DNA of 22,277 bases from Apostichopus californicus (GCA_020650975.1 JAIPMN010013232.1:1-22277), one strand, 5' to 3'. Shown: positions 1-12,600, counted from the first letter of the stretch. Numbers and translations: made by a program. The notes: a model not told the origin generated them from the letters alone.

Positions 1-101
1 ATATACACATATATTCTGTCAAAAACAATACAATTCTGACCAAATTAAAGAATAGTAATATAATAGAAGTATAATAGTTGTATGCTACGTTACGTACTGC
101 G

Positions 102-193
102 GTAAATATACCAACCTGAAGCTATCACAGGATTCATCCCAGGATTCGAATCCTGTGATGAATCCTGGGATAGCTTCAGGTTGGTGTAAATAT
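102..193. mobile_element. 76-bp palindromic foldback insertion with 8-bp target duplication
   Basis: Bases 110-185 form an almost perfect inverted repeat: the left arm starts accaacctgaagctatc and the right arm ends gatagcttcaggttggt, with only two mismatched pairs in about 38. It is flanked by identical 8-bp direct repeats, GTAAATAT, at 102-109 and 186-193. An 8-bp duplication is the size made by hAT-family transposases, so this is best read as a minimal MITE-like insertion that is nearly all terminal inverted repeat. It contains no coding sequence. Inside, CAGGATTC-type words recur, which helps the two arms pair. Confidence 0.7.
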
Positions 194-1084
194 TGCGCAA
201 TAATGGGGGAGCCCCGAAATTTCACATGCGCTACAGTACAGCTCTGACGTGCATCATGTGCCAGATCTAAATATACGGCTCTGATGTGCTAGCATACGCC
301 CATTAATAGCCTCATTGACTTACACACTAAAATCACAAAAGTAATGTGGTCTTTAAGTCTAGATAGAAGCACGTATCTCAGATGGTAACTGGAATATTCC
401 AGTTTGTTTGTGTTGTTACGACAGAATGCGTTTGTATAACAATGTGCGGCTAACTTGGCGGTGGTTATCTCGTACATGTTCGGGTAAGTGAAAATAATAA
501 GTTAAAAGTCCCGAGAGACCACGGCTGCAAGAAATCATCAAATCAAACGTAATACTAGGCCTAGTATATTTCAAAGACGTAGCAATCGAATAGCATGCAG
601 GCCTCTGTAAGACATGCAGCTGAATTAGGTCCTACTCCTAGGCCTACTTCTAACTTAGGTTCTACTGGTGCTAGCCTAGGCCTAATATTGAGCCCTGCCA
701 AACTTCCCAAAGTTACACTGTGCAGTAGCGGTACATATTTCACGAGTCACAAATGAACATCGTCGTATCCTGTCACTTTTTGCAAACAATGTAAGGGTAC
801 GTGGCTAGTTTGCCTCCATTAAAATGAAAGGTTGTTTTTGATGCTGCAAATGGACTAGCCTAGGCTAGAGCTCTAAAGTTAGAAGTGTCAAGTTAGGCCT
901 AGGTAGGTATTCCTCTCAGAACAGGCTATACCACTTACATAGGTTAAACCTCTGACCCATGTACACAAATCTTGACTAGTTCAAAATTACACCATTAAAA
1001 GTACACACACAGAATTATTTTTGAGTTCTTTGTCTGCATTGACTTTGCACATGAATGAGATCTCAAAACAGTGATATTGATACA
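194..1084. other. Non-coding upstream region, rich in CTAGGCCTA words
   Basis: I see no exon with convincing boundaries here. Words such as ctaggcctag and cctaggccta recur at about 556-700 and 855-905, and again far away near 19180-19205, so they are probably a genome-wide low-complexity habit rather than a local signal. A GT-AG style donor (cgg|gtaagtg) occurs at 483/484. It could end a non-coding first exon of gene 1, but nothing else supports that. Confidence 0.35.
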
Positions 1085-1690
1085 ACACCAGTTCAAACTC
1101 CAAGTTCCACGAGGGGTGATTAATGTCCAAAGCCTCCAGTCCCAAACCCCCCACGATATGGTACAAGTCATACTCAACGACAGCCTTTGGGGTAAATACG
1201 AAACTCGGGTCTGGTCTTAGTTTAGGTCAAATCCCTCTTTTCCATGACGCATGGAGCCCGGAACACATGCTAGAAACTCTAATTCTAGTTTTGACTTAAA
1301 AAAAACGAACAGCTCCCATTGACTCCAAATTTTGACCAAAACTGAGGCCTGGCTTGAATTTCGTATGTACCCCCTAGGCGATCATGAAGTATGAGTATCA
1401 TACGGTGGGGGTTTGGGACTGGGGGCCTTTTGCAAACCCTCTTGGAGCTAACACCAAGTCAATGGTAGCTGTTTTGATTTTATTCCATGTCAAAAACAGA
1501 ATTAGCATTTCTGGTATGTGTTCCAAGGCCCTGTTTGTAGGAATTTTGCTCAAACTAAGTCCTGGCCTGATTTTTGCATGTACCCTTTAGGCTGTCATGA
1601 GGTATGAATACCCTACAGTGGGGGCTTTGGACATTTACCCCTCCTCACAGAGCTAACACAAAGTCAATGGGAGCTTCTTGATTAAATTTC
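1085..1690. repeat. Cluster of a roughly 214-bp repeat, with one inverted and two direct copies
   Basis: A unit containing 'gtaccc..taggc..tcatgaagtatga', then a ggtggggg(t/c)ttgg stretch and then 'agctaacaccaagtcaatgg' is seen in direct orientation from about 1365 and again from about 1577, a spacing near 214 bp. The reverse complement of the same unit runs from about 1325 back to 1085; for example 'cccccacgatatggtac' mirrors the later 'gtatcatacggtggggg'. Copies are diverged with small indels. No target duplication or coding capacity is evident, so the class is unknown. Confidence 0.6.
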
Positions 1691-1699
1691 TATCATAGT

Positions 1700-2973
1700 T
1701 TAATGCACTACACAGATCTGGGACTTAAATTTTATTGAAGAGATTTAACTCTTAGCCCCCTTTCAATCCACTAGCATAGCACAGCCCACTTAACAAGTAT
1801 CCAAGGTAAATAAATGAAGGAAGACCTATCATGCACACAGCAAGGGCATGTTGTAAGGGCCGGGGTGGGTCATTCTGTGTCAAATCACGGATGGCTGTTG
1901 CTGCACCCTCTCGAAAAATCCCCAAATTTGTTGTATGATGGGAACACCATAATATAAGCATATTTTGAAAATTTCAGTTGCATTGCTTGACAATTGGCTG
2001 ATTTATCACACTTTGAAATTCCGCAATTTGTCGCCACCGTGGCATTTTAGCATTTTCTTGACTTTTGAGGTCTCATTTCTCAGCAATGAAACATCCTACT
2101 ACCTTTCTATTACAGATGCATATAGAGTCTATCCCATAGAACAGGAATATAAAAAATTAGGCTACAAAAATATTGTCTTGTAGAGTTTGGTCATCTTAAA
2201 ATCGCAAAATATTTGATTTTTGTACTTTTCACTAAAAAATGTGCTATTTTCAGTAATGAATTGCTCCTAAACCATTGCTTCAGGTTACTTGATTCTTTTA
2301 GAGGTTATTATGTGTAGTACAAACAATACAAAATAATGATTACAATGCTTTCCTATACTATATTTGCAAGTTGTGCAACTCTAAAGTTGCTATTTCATGC
2401 TGCGATTCAGCATGAGGTAGGGGTTTTGATGCCAATTTTTTTTACCAAAGTAACCATGTTAGAGCTGTCAGGGTTTTATACTTTAATTATAAGTATAAAG
2501 TTCTTACACCTAAACAAATTTCAGGGTTCTAGCTTTTCTCAATATTAATCAATGAACGTTCAGAAATATCCTCCTATTCCTCTATTAAAGTTGGGTGTAC
2601 AAATTTACCAATGTGGTTTGCCAAAATAGCAAATGAAGTAATGCTATGCTAAATCACACATGCTTTTAACTCTACAGACATTGCACAATTTATCCATGAA
2701 AACACTTCTTTCCATTTTCATTAAAGTAAATTGTTTATGTTTTATTTATTTTTTGTAGAAATGGACAGCTTGAGGTTTACTTTTAAAGTGTAACATATAG
2801 CCTGGCATGGTTTAATATCAGCATATCTTCCTTGTGTCATCTTTAAGATTGTGTATGGAACCAATATGGCTACGGTAGTCTAAGTATCTGTTAAGTGACT
2901 TAGTGAAAACTGTCCATATTCTGGTTTAATTGAAAGCTTTGTTGGACTTTAAGTTTGAAAAGTTAGTTTTTAA
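1700..2973. other. AT-rich non-coding stretch, nothing recognised
   Basis: Only short open frames occur here, none with a recognisable product, consistent splice boundaries or coding-like composition. No clear repeat structure was seen by eye. It lies between the 214-bp repeat cluster and the AGGTCA repeat upstream of gene 1. Confidence 0.4.
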
Positions 2974-3545
2974 TCCTTGCCGAAGGTAAAAGGAATCTTT
3001 GCCATGTTGATGGCCCGTGGGTGCACATGTGTGTGCAAGTGTGTGACTCCATCGCTTGTAAACACTATACAATATCTAAAAAACTAAAAGGTTGGTGAAC
3101 TTGATATTGTCATTGGTGGTAGTCAAAGCTCATTTGAGGCCAATAGAGGTGAAAGTCTGAAAACCTTGTAAACACAAAAACTCACACAGTGAAGTTTGGA
3201 TTCGTACAAGAAATCTGTTGGAATTAGTAGAGGTCAAAGGTCATTTGCGGTCAGTAGACGTCGCAGTTTGAAAACCTTGTAAACATGATAACTCACACCA
3301 TTAAACTTGGATGAAGTTTATAGTAAAAATGCAGATCCCTCTTGGTGAGTACAAGAAACCTGTTGAAATTGGATGAGGTCAAAGGTCAACAGTGGTCACA
3401 GTCTTAGAACCTTGAAAGCACAATAACTCCAAAAGCAAATCTTGAATAAACAGTTTAACACTATACTTGGTATGTCGGTCCTTGTTATTGAGTACAAGGT
3501 CACAGAAAACATTAAATGATCTTATCATTCTTGCTGGTGTGAAGC
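2974..3545 (+). repeat. Dispersed AGGTCA-type repeat, copy 1
   Basis: It begins with 'tccttgccgaagg' and a GTGTGTG-like stretch. It then has repeated modules built from 'aaaaccttgtaaacac', '(a)taactca' and 'aggtcaaaggtca', with about three internal module copies. Two exact AGGTCAAAGGTCA words are present (3231-3243 and 3376-3388). Related, more decayed copies lie at 13115-13570, 21110-21265 and, weakly, 10370-10690. The family resembles a repeat I know from marine invertebrate genomes; I cannot name a database entry. It ends about 90 bp before the first coding exon of gene 1. Confidence 0.65.
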
Positions 3546-3635
3546 AAATTTTAATAACCCCCCCAAAAAAAGTTTATGCTGTTTTCTTCATATTTGACAG
3601 GTTTTAGTTACACCTCCTTTCCAGTAAATAGCAAC

Positions 3636-3650
3636 ATGGCAAGATACAAA
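3636..3650 (+). CDS. Gene 1 coding exon 1 (start codon, MARYK)
   Basis: The ATG lies in the context aacATGG. Five codons (M-A-R-Y-K) are followed by a strong donor, gtaagt, at 3651. Nine bases on is a second equally strong donor, gtaagt, at 3660, which would add V-S-Q. Both leave phase 0 and fit exon 2. The shorter form is preferred because gene 2 has the same 15-base design (MAVSK|gtaag). Possible acceptors just upstream (tttgacag at about 3600, tttccag at about 3623) suggest that a non-coding 5' exon may precede it. Confidence 0.75.
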
Positions 3651-6600
3651 GTAAGTCAGGTAAGTTATGTATGTAATTATCATTATGCACTAGTTTATTA
3701 TTAATTCATCGGATCTGTTAGTATTTGGTGTTGGGAGAGAAGTTTGAAAATTTATGACTCTCTGCTTGTTTCTTAGCTGTCCTGAAAACTACGCTAGCAT
3801 GACTTTGCCATGATCCTGCGGAATAATTCTGGACCCTTAAAGGAGAAATGCAGTGTTAATGCGGTCAAGGGATATTTGATTATGTATTTATAACACAGTC
3901 TGGCTTTAATGTATAGAATGATGCTGTGCTTTAACTCAGTGCATATCCTAAACATTTTATAGTACATTTTGATCCAACATGTCATCCCTTTTTGACAAGA
4001 AATGCCCCCCAAAAAAAACAAGAGCAAAATTCAGGAAATTGGATAAAGAGTTGACACACATTTGTGCAGGTTAAATGGCCTGAATTTTGTTTATTCCATA
4101 GATGTAATTCCCATGACAACATCAGGACTTAAATTAATGATCAGGAGGAGCAAGAAAATCTATTTAAAGCAAGCCAGAAGTACTTTGGAGACTCATTAAA
4201 AAGCTGGCTTTTCCTTATTAACTTTGTTGGCTTTAAGGGTGTGAAGACTGGCGCATAAAGAAACGTCTCATGCCGGTAATCAGACCTAGTTTCGAATGAG
4301 GTGTAACAGAAGTGTTAGACACCACCATTGATCCCAGAAAATACACACACAGCTTGCTACCGTCGGTAATTAGACACTAGTGTACAGTCAATACATACAG
4401 CCACGGTCAATACCCACAACACAGTGTACATAGCAGCGATGGACATCTCAGGTCTAGATAAAAGATAACATGGTATCATGTTTCATTACTGTCTGCATTT
4501 TGTAAGGACAAGAAGAAAACTTCACTTGCAAGCAATGGAAAGTTAACTTTTTCAGAGCGCGGCATGCGGTTTGGGGCGAGTCTTCAATGCTAACATACCG
4601 CCTGCATTTAAAACTTGTCTCCCTTTAGATTCTTGGCTGTTTTGCATTCTTTGTACTGGTTGCGATTGCCTCTGGTCAAGAAACAGAAGTCTCCTCAGGT
4701 CCTGTTGCCAACCAAGAAGATGTAAGCTTGTTTTGAAACTTCGTCATCAGGCCTAGAATTTACAATTTTCTACAAAAGATTGCTAAACAAATGCAATCGC
4801 TCAAAAACTCTACTGGCTACTATCAAGTTCCCACTGCCATTGTCTGGAATTACAGCACGCAGCAGTTACATTACAGGATTATGAGAGCAGCAAAATAATA
4901 TTTGCTGATAATAAGCAGTGATACGTGGCTAATGTTAGGTTGGATATCATCCTGATATTTTGACAGTATCATGTGTTTATATTCTTAATTTCTACAGGCA
5001 GAAAATGCTTGTGCCTTTTGTTTTATCTACCAACAAATGGCAAAATCCATTAGCATTCAGCTAGTATAGATAGCCATAATTTTGAGGCGGAGTCATCTAC
5101 TTCTCAAAGAGTTGAACATACCCTAGGCTACCGTAGGTTCGTTCAAAGTGCAACGACAAACGTTACAGATGTAACTACAGATGTTGATTTTTAGAGGGTA
5201 AACGTTTAAAAAGAAGAAAGGAAAAGGAGCAGGGGAAAGCTGAAGTTTATGTGACAAAAAGAGAGAGAAATGAATATTAAACTGGCATTATTGCAATGGA
5301 TTAGAGTTATAATCATTCTTGGCCTTAAACCACAAACAAAGTTCTGTGTAGCTATTGACTTTTCACCCAGAGTCATCGACTTTACTTTTAATAGATGGTA
5401 TTAATTTAGCCTCTGAGAATCAATTCATATATCATTGCTTTCATAAAACATATACTTTAATTCCATTGTTTTCACCAGAACGAAGAATGCTTCGTTCAAG
5501 ATGAAGCTGATTCTTGTAATAAAGGTTACCATAGAAACAGTGGACAGTGTGGCGATACGTAAGTTGCACCTTATGATCTACCATGTACCATTGGAAATAA
5601 CAAACAAGTTTCGAAAAGCAAAGAAGGTATTGATGAGAATGAAAATCATTGGCGTCTGGACTATATGTCAACTTGGAAGTTTTCTGGAAGAGTTTTGATG
5701 TAATAAACTTGTGTAAATTCCAATTGAAAAAAAAGAACAGTGATTTTCCAAAAAATGAGAAGTTATGGAATTTTGTTTTAGCTCTAAGTTATGGATTATC
5801 ATCATCATATTACCATAGATAATAAGCATTTACTTTAAGTGCATTTTCAGAATTTTACCATCTTATCGAGTTTCAGGATTCCATAGAGTAGACTGTTACA
5901 GCAAGACAGTTTTGTTAGGCTAACAAAGTTTTTTTTTTCCCCTCAATAATGGTAGGAGCTATAACCAATTAGGACTTGTTCAGGTTGAAAATGATTTATC
6001 TAGTCATTTATCATATAGAAATTTGTAGTGATTTATTTCCATAGTAATACTGTAGTTCAAATATTATGTTGTGTACACTTCCTTACGTTCTTGTTTGTTA
6101 CTGCTTGCAAAAATACTTCTACCCGTATGCAAGGTTAAACTAAGCTGTTTACATATTGTGGTTCACAGCTTCTGTTAAGGTTCTTGTTTGTGTTTGTTGC
6201 TCGCAAGTGTATTTATTCTCGATCAGTTTGGAGGTCGTGTTAACAGCAGAGAGAGGCTTCCCCCTCCCCCCCTCCACCCCTTTCCACTTCTTTTCCAGTT
6301 TCAAAACTAATCTGTCAATCTTTTGTAATCGGTATAAAATAGTTGTATATTTTATACCGATTACAAAAGATTGACAGATTAGTTTTGAAGCTGGGATATA
6401 AAATATACAACTAGCAGAAGAAACAAAATGTAGAATTAAAAAATAATAAAATACAAATGATTCAGGAGATTCCCAAGAAAGATGAAAGAAGAAACTTTTA
6501 GACTGAAATTCCAACAGACACAAATGAAATTAACATAACATGCAAGAAAGAAGAAAAATAAACTGAGAACAGATTACAGAGCTAGATACAGATGAGAGAC

Positions 6601-9600
6601 AATAATGAATCCATAAAGAGCAGGGTAGATTTTATAACTAGACTTGAAATCCGCAAGTGAGAATTCGTTTTTTTCAACTTACATTCTATATTTTTTCCAT
6701 ATAGCTGGGCCAGGGAGAGTTTTAAATTATTACTTCCCATTATAGATGATAAGGATGTCGTGGGGGAAGCCCAGAGTGGTATAAAATACATGATAACGGT
6801 TGGAAGAGAGTACAGTGTTTAGTACAGTAATTTGACAATCTCCTTCATAATTCCCATGGAAATGTTTGGAATGCTATTTATAGACAAAATGTGAGAGTCA
6901 TTATATTGATTTAGCTCATCACAAGTTGAAACAACATGAACAGCTTAGTGGCAGAGCTAGGGGTATTGGTCAGGGGGGCGAGAATGGTCTGTAGGGGCGC
7001 TTTCGACACTATCTAAGCGGAGCGCCACCACAGATTGGCGCGGAGCGTACAGAAATTTTTTGAGTAAAGATACTCCCTAGATCGCCGGAAATGACCCTTT
7101 CTGGGCCTTGCTAATTTGCAGAATATGTGACAAATGTCAATAGGTAGATGAGAGCGCAATAAAAAAGTCAATAATCGCGAATAAGTAAACAGTGGTAAAA
7201 AGCTGAATAGGGCGCCAGCAGTCCATTTGAGTCTGTCAGGGGGGGCACCCGCCCCCCCCCCTGACTGTATGGACGTTCTGCCACTGGAACAGCTGTCCAG
7301 GGAGCTACAAAAGTTCTTTTTCATTTATTCACTGACTACAATTCTCTTCTTCGCAGACGGGAGTGCTGCCCCTGTCAAGAGTACACCTACCAACCTGCGT
7401 TCAATACGTGCCAGAGCTGCATTCTCTGTACCAATTGCACTGCAATGGGGAAAATGGTTGGTACCATTCTACACCATACTATACAAAACAAAAACAATTG
7501 TAGAGTTAGGGGTCGTTTAATTCCTGTTTATTATGGAATGCATAATAATAATAATAATAAATGCAAATTTAAATAGCGCCAATATCCAGAGGAAAATCAA
7601 TGCCCAGTGGCGCTAGTGCTCAGGGAAGGCAGTCAAATATAGATAAGTTTTGAGTCTGTATTTGAAAATGTTAACGTTGGGTGCCGACTTGATGTGCAGT
7701 GGAAGTGAGTTCCAAAGAGTAGGAGCGGCATTAGAAAACGATCTTTGACCAAATGACTTGAGCTTCCACTTAGGTACATGGAGCAGTAGCTGATTTGAGG
7801 ATCGGAGAGAGCGGGTAGTGGTCTTCCATCTGATCATGCTACTCATGTATTCTGGTGCTAATCCATGCAGGGCTTTATATATGTGAGCAGAATGATCTTG
7901 AAGTTTATCCTGTAGGAAACAGGTAACCAGTGCAGTTGCCGAAGAATAGGAGTGATGTGGTCGAACTTCTTTGTATGACGGTTAATATACAAAATCTAAG
8001 CAGCATATATGAATTTATGACACTTAGAATCAAATTGGTTTAAGAATGAGAAACAAATTTCAAACACTTTGAAAAAAAGGCTTAACAAAACTTCAACATT
8101 AAATTGCTTGCTATATTCACTTACCATAACTCCTGACATCTTATTCATGTGTAATATCCAGTTTTTGCATCGCATGGTTAACTTTTTTCCCTTCCTTTCA
8201 TTTTCCGTAGGAAATTCATCCATGCAACAATTCTGTTAACGCTGTGTGTGGAAAGCGACTCAACAAGACTCATGGTAATGCAAAGTTAAACTTTAAGTGA
8301 AAAAGAGAAGTGTTAGTCCGTGTGTTGTGTGAAAGTCACATACATTTATCTAAGTACTAAAGACCATTTTAAACATAGTGTGTCATAACCTAACATGATG
8401 GAGATTGTACTCTTCTGACGAAAATGTCACCCGATTATTGTTGAGAGAATAAGATGGGTGAATAACTGCGTCATCTCCATTTGTTTCCATTCAGCTTGGT
8501 TTTTTTTTGGAGGAAAATAAAAGCTTGCATTCCCTTGAACATCATAAAATGTTGGAAATTGCCTGTGAGAAATGACAGCATTGATCGAACTCATGTATCT
8601 TAACTATGTATTCTGTCCCTCTCAGTAGTTGGGACTTCCTGAATATCTCGTAAACATCGGGAGTATCAGATGGGCAGAATGTCACACTGGTAACCTGTGC
8701 AAGTTTAAGGAGACGAGTTGATTCTGCACTTTCAGTGGAACATATCCACATCATTTCATTGCAAGTTTGCCGATTTTATTATGATGCCGTTGATAGGTGG
8801 TAGATATGCGAAACATTAACAGGAGTTCTGTATTGTCGCTATAAAATGTGTCAACGGAATGGTTTCGACAAATTTGCGACTAGCAGTTCAAGAGCTGCCT
8901 GTTAGATGTTTGCAAATGCTACTGTAACAACTTACATGTCATACAGTTAGTGTAAGTAATTACCGTTGGTGGATTTAATATTCAGCCACCTAAGAATGTT
9001 TTCTTGATATTGAGCATATTGTGTCAACTGTCTCTTACTGTATTAGGCTGTTTTTCTAGTTTATCATTATAGTATTTTGTCCCCCCCTCCCTCTCCCGAT
9101 GTTCCCTCCCCCCCTTCACTCCTCTTCTCACAGCTCTCTTCCACCCCTTTTTTTCTCCACACCTTTCTGTTTTTGTCCTCCTCCAGTTTATTCCCTACCC
9201 CGTTCCTTTAATCCTCTCTTTGTCCCTCCACTGTTTATCTCCTACTTCTCCTCTTCCCCTGTTGGTTTCTTTCTTCTCTCCATCCCTTGTCTACTAATCC
9301 CCTTACATCTATCTCTTTGTGTTCACCCTGCTCATTAACCTGTCTGTATTCTGTGCGTGTTTTTGTCCCTTCTGTTACTGTTACTTGTCATTTAGCCTCT
9401 GAAGAAGATCCTGCTAGGATCAAAATGTCAGGCCAACTTACTTTTACACATAGTATTTAGGATGTCAGTAGTACACCAATAATGTTTCTTTTCTCCGCTT
9501 TCTTTTTTGATATCCAGAGACATTTACAGGTGCCACCACAAGCACCAATTTATCAACAACTCTCACTGGAACCACCACCTCGGGTACTCAAAAATGCAAT

Positions 9601-12600
9601 TGCACGGAGCCTGAAAGCACTCTTGAAGCGGGTAAGTTGGTTTTTGGATTATACAGGAGCCAGAGGAGACTCAGTTTCTCTGTTTTGGGGTTTCAATGAT
9701 GACAGTTGTAACACTATGCAAGCATGCGGCTTGTTAAGGTGTTATCCCAAAATAACATGTGATCCCAAATAAGTTGTTATCCCAAATAAGGTGTTATCTC
9801 AAATAAGGTATTATTCAAATATGTTCAACAATAACGAATAAGGAATGAGTATCAGTGCTGTGGCCGAGTGGATAAAGGCTGTGGCATTTGAGGCAATGAG
9901 GCTTAGTAGTCGGGAGGTTCCGAGTTCGATTCCCGGCCGGGTCATAGTAAGGTGGGTTTTTCATCCAAGGGCAATCTACAGTTCTCCCATTTGAAATGAC
10001 TTTCTAAATTGAAAAGATCCTAAATTTGAGTTAAAAATGTTGAATTGGAAGCCGACGTGTAAGTTGTAATCCATAAGCCCTTGCAGGTTTCTCCCACATT
10101 TGTGGTCGCTTAAGCGTCGTAAAAATAACTGCCGATTATTAATATAATTATTAATTGTACCTTTACTGCTAACCTTCGACTGATATCCTGAATGCAGGTG
10201 TGTTTTAAGAGTTATTTTTTCATCCTATTTAGAGTTAGGCAAGTAAGATTAAAAGACTTCTCTGAAAGTGCCACATTCTGTACATTAGATTATTAAGATT
10301 ATATTAATAATTAATATTAATAACACTAGGCAACCTGAACTGATCATTATATAAAGATACCAATATTTAGTTGAAACTCATGCTGCTTTTGGTGGAAATC
10401 AAAGTTCATTTGAGGTTATAAGAGATAAAAAAGTAGACACTTTTTAAAAAAACTTGTTTACATTGTGTACCCTGATGTTTGGTCTTTTTTGAATTCATTC
10501 TTGTTGGACCAGAGTTGGGAGACACAACAAACCAACAAAATACATCATGAAGTGATTGTATGCATGACAGATAGATTTTCAGCGCAAAATCCTGTTGCTT
10601 TCGTTAGACTCTCAATTTTTCAATTGAGGTTCGAAGAGATCATACTTGGAAACCTTGTTAATGTGTCTTCAACCAGGTTTCCAGTAATAGAACAACATCC
10701 TCTCCCGGTGCAAATATTTCTCATTAGTATATGATATTGCTTTTCTCAAACAGAGCTGATTGTATTGTTGCAAATGAACTGTTGAATACTCTTTTAACTG
10801 GCACTCACCAGCCTTTTTAGACACGAGGAAAATGTCTCTTTTTTGGTAAGAAATCATCGTACAAATATCTCGAGTTAATCTGCCGAAAATGAAATGTTAT
10901 ATAAAAATGATACAGTACACCTTGTCACTTACACCTCACAGAACGTATGAATGATCATTGTGGTTGTTATTGACCCATTTGGGATGATTTCCATGTTTTC
11001 TTGTTCATTCTGTTGTCTTTTATTTCACAGAAGATTGCTCTTGTATGAGTACAGGAGTGATTGTCTGGTTGGTAACTATGATTGTCACAGCACTGGTAAC
11101 AGTAGCATTTGTGCTATACATGAGCGAGCGGATAAAGGCCAAGCTGGAGACGCTTAAATGTAAGAAGCCAGTAGTGTTTCCAAGTGTTAAAAAAAGTTAT
11201 ATCCAGATATTGAGGATTGTTAGTTGTGAAAATTAAAATATTTCATGAGGGGGGGAGGGGGAGGGTGGTGGAGGTGATGGTGATAGGGTACTGGAAGTGC
11301 TATGGTAGTCAACAGGCCTCGACAAATACGGTCGCCAACTCGCCAATGGCGACTAGAATTTTGCGACTGGCGAGCAAAAAATGCATTACGCTCGACATTT
11401 TGGCGAGTGGCTCATTCGCTCACTACCTTTATACGATAGGCTTAAATATTGACTAATGAGCCAATCAACAAAGGCCTAATGTTAAACATGACAGTAGAAT
11501 TAGTCAAGTACACTGTTACAAGTATGTCCTAAGGAACAGCTCTGTTCACCAGCTCGAACTGAACTTTCAAGGAAACAAACGTAAAATAATAGTTTTGCCG
11601 AAATAACATTACATATCTCGAAATGAACAACAGGAAGTTTATTGGATTAATTTTTAGTCCCAAAAAATTGATAATTCTCGAGACCTGACCAGTGAAAGCT
11701 GCAAGTCGGACACTCAGTAATCATCGATAATAATAATAATTGTCAGTACCAAGCGTCATCTTAACTTGTTAACGATACTATCACATACACTGGTACAGTA
11801 GTCTGATGTCATGTCCAGTGAAAGTTACAGATGGTCAGCCATGCCATTGCTTATTTTTGTAGTCACTTTACAAAGAAAGTCATAAACAATGTTTCACCGT
11901 TTTATATTTTCATATATATCATGTTTTAAACACTTTTGACGAACACAATTTAAATAGATCGTTTTTGCTGTTGTGACAACTAACAGTAACACTATAACGC
12001 GATATCCTAAGTTAGGCCATACATACCTAGGCTTATATCAGACAAACACTTAGCGAGAAAAAATGGCGAGTAAATTTAACGTTTTGGCGAGTAGAATTTT
12101 AGACTCGGTCGCCAGTTGGCGAGTAGTTTTAAAAAAATTTGTCGAGGCCTGGTAGTCAAGTATTTATTAAAGTTCCTATAACTGTTTGTGTGCATATGTG
12201 TTCATAGTTTAGTTCAAAACTGATGTAGTTTCAGCTAACTATTTTGTAAAAATGTGTTTTCCCTTAAGTAGTAAGGTTAAACTGGGTAAACAGTAACTAG
12301 TTAGTGTTAAAAAGAAATGTTGGTTTATGTTTTATATATTACAATGAAATGTTCCATGGTCTTCCACTGAGCGGCTGCTACCTTTACAACATTTAATAAA
12401 CCATCTTAAACTGTTGGGATTATTTCAGAGGGGTAACAGGTTTAGGCAAATAGTTCAGAAACTTTTTAGCTTTTGTATCTTTAACAATTGTTCTGGATAG
12501 GTATAATATGGTGGAGAAGGGGAGGGGGGCTGGGATGGGTTGAGGTGGTTGCATTCACTTGTTTAAATATTTGGATGGAAATGTATTTTCATGATTAGCC

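Larger units (their letters stand above)
5559..7356 (+). other. Gene 1 intron 3
   Basis: It runs from gtaagt to cttcttcgcag. It contains a long perfect-looking hairpin (6295-6394) and a hAT-type element (6946-7286) that ends 70 bases before exon 4. The rest is AT-rich without recognisable content; open frames on either strand near 6150-6520 come from the hairpin and flanking simple sequence. Confidence 0.7.
8275..9517 (+). other. Gene 1 intron 5
   Basis: It runs from gtaatg to tatccag. The first 790 bases show nothing recognised. Next come a pyrimidine-rich block (9075-9345) and a small hairpin motif (9395-9434), both listed separately. Confidence 0.65.
9632..11030 (+). other. Gene 1 intron 6
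   Basis: It runs from gtaagt to ttttatttcacag. It contains a 17-bp tandem repeat, a tRNA-headed SINE and, at about 10370-10690, scattered words of the AGGTCA repeat family ('tttggtggaaatcaaagttcatttgaggt', 'gaaaccttgttaa'), much decayed. The remainder is AT-rich and unassigned. Confidence 0.6.

Noticed and set aside
6149-6523. 124-codon minus-strand open frame as a gene
   Set aside because: It is produced by the 45-bp hairpin and surrounding simple sequence, with no domain and no splice context.
7227-7520. 97-codon plus-strand open frame as a gene
   Set aside because: It runs from the end of a hAT-type element through exon 4 in the wrong frame; the exon 4 frame that gives the cysteine pattern is different.
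9099-9338. Pro/Ser-rich 79-codon open frame
   Set aside because: It is the translation of a CT-rich low-complexity tract inside intron 5.
9850-9940. A tRNA-Leu/Ser gene
   Set aside because: A and B boxes are present but the acceptor stem does not pair, and a SINE body with an ATT-rich tail follows.
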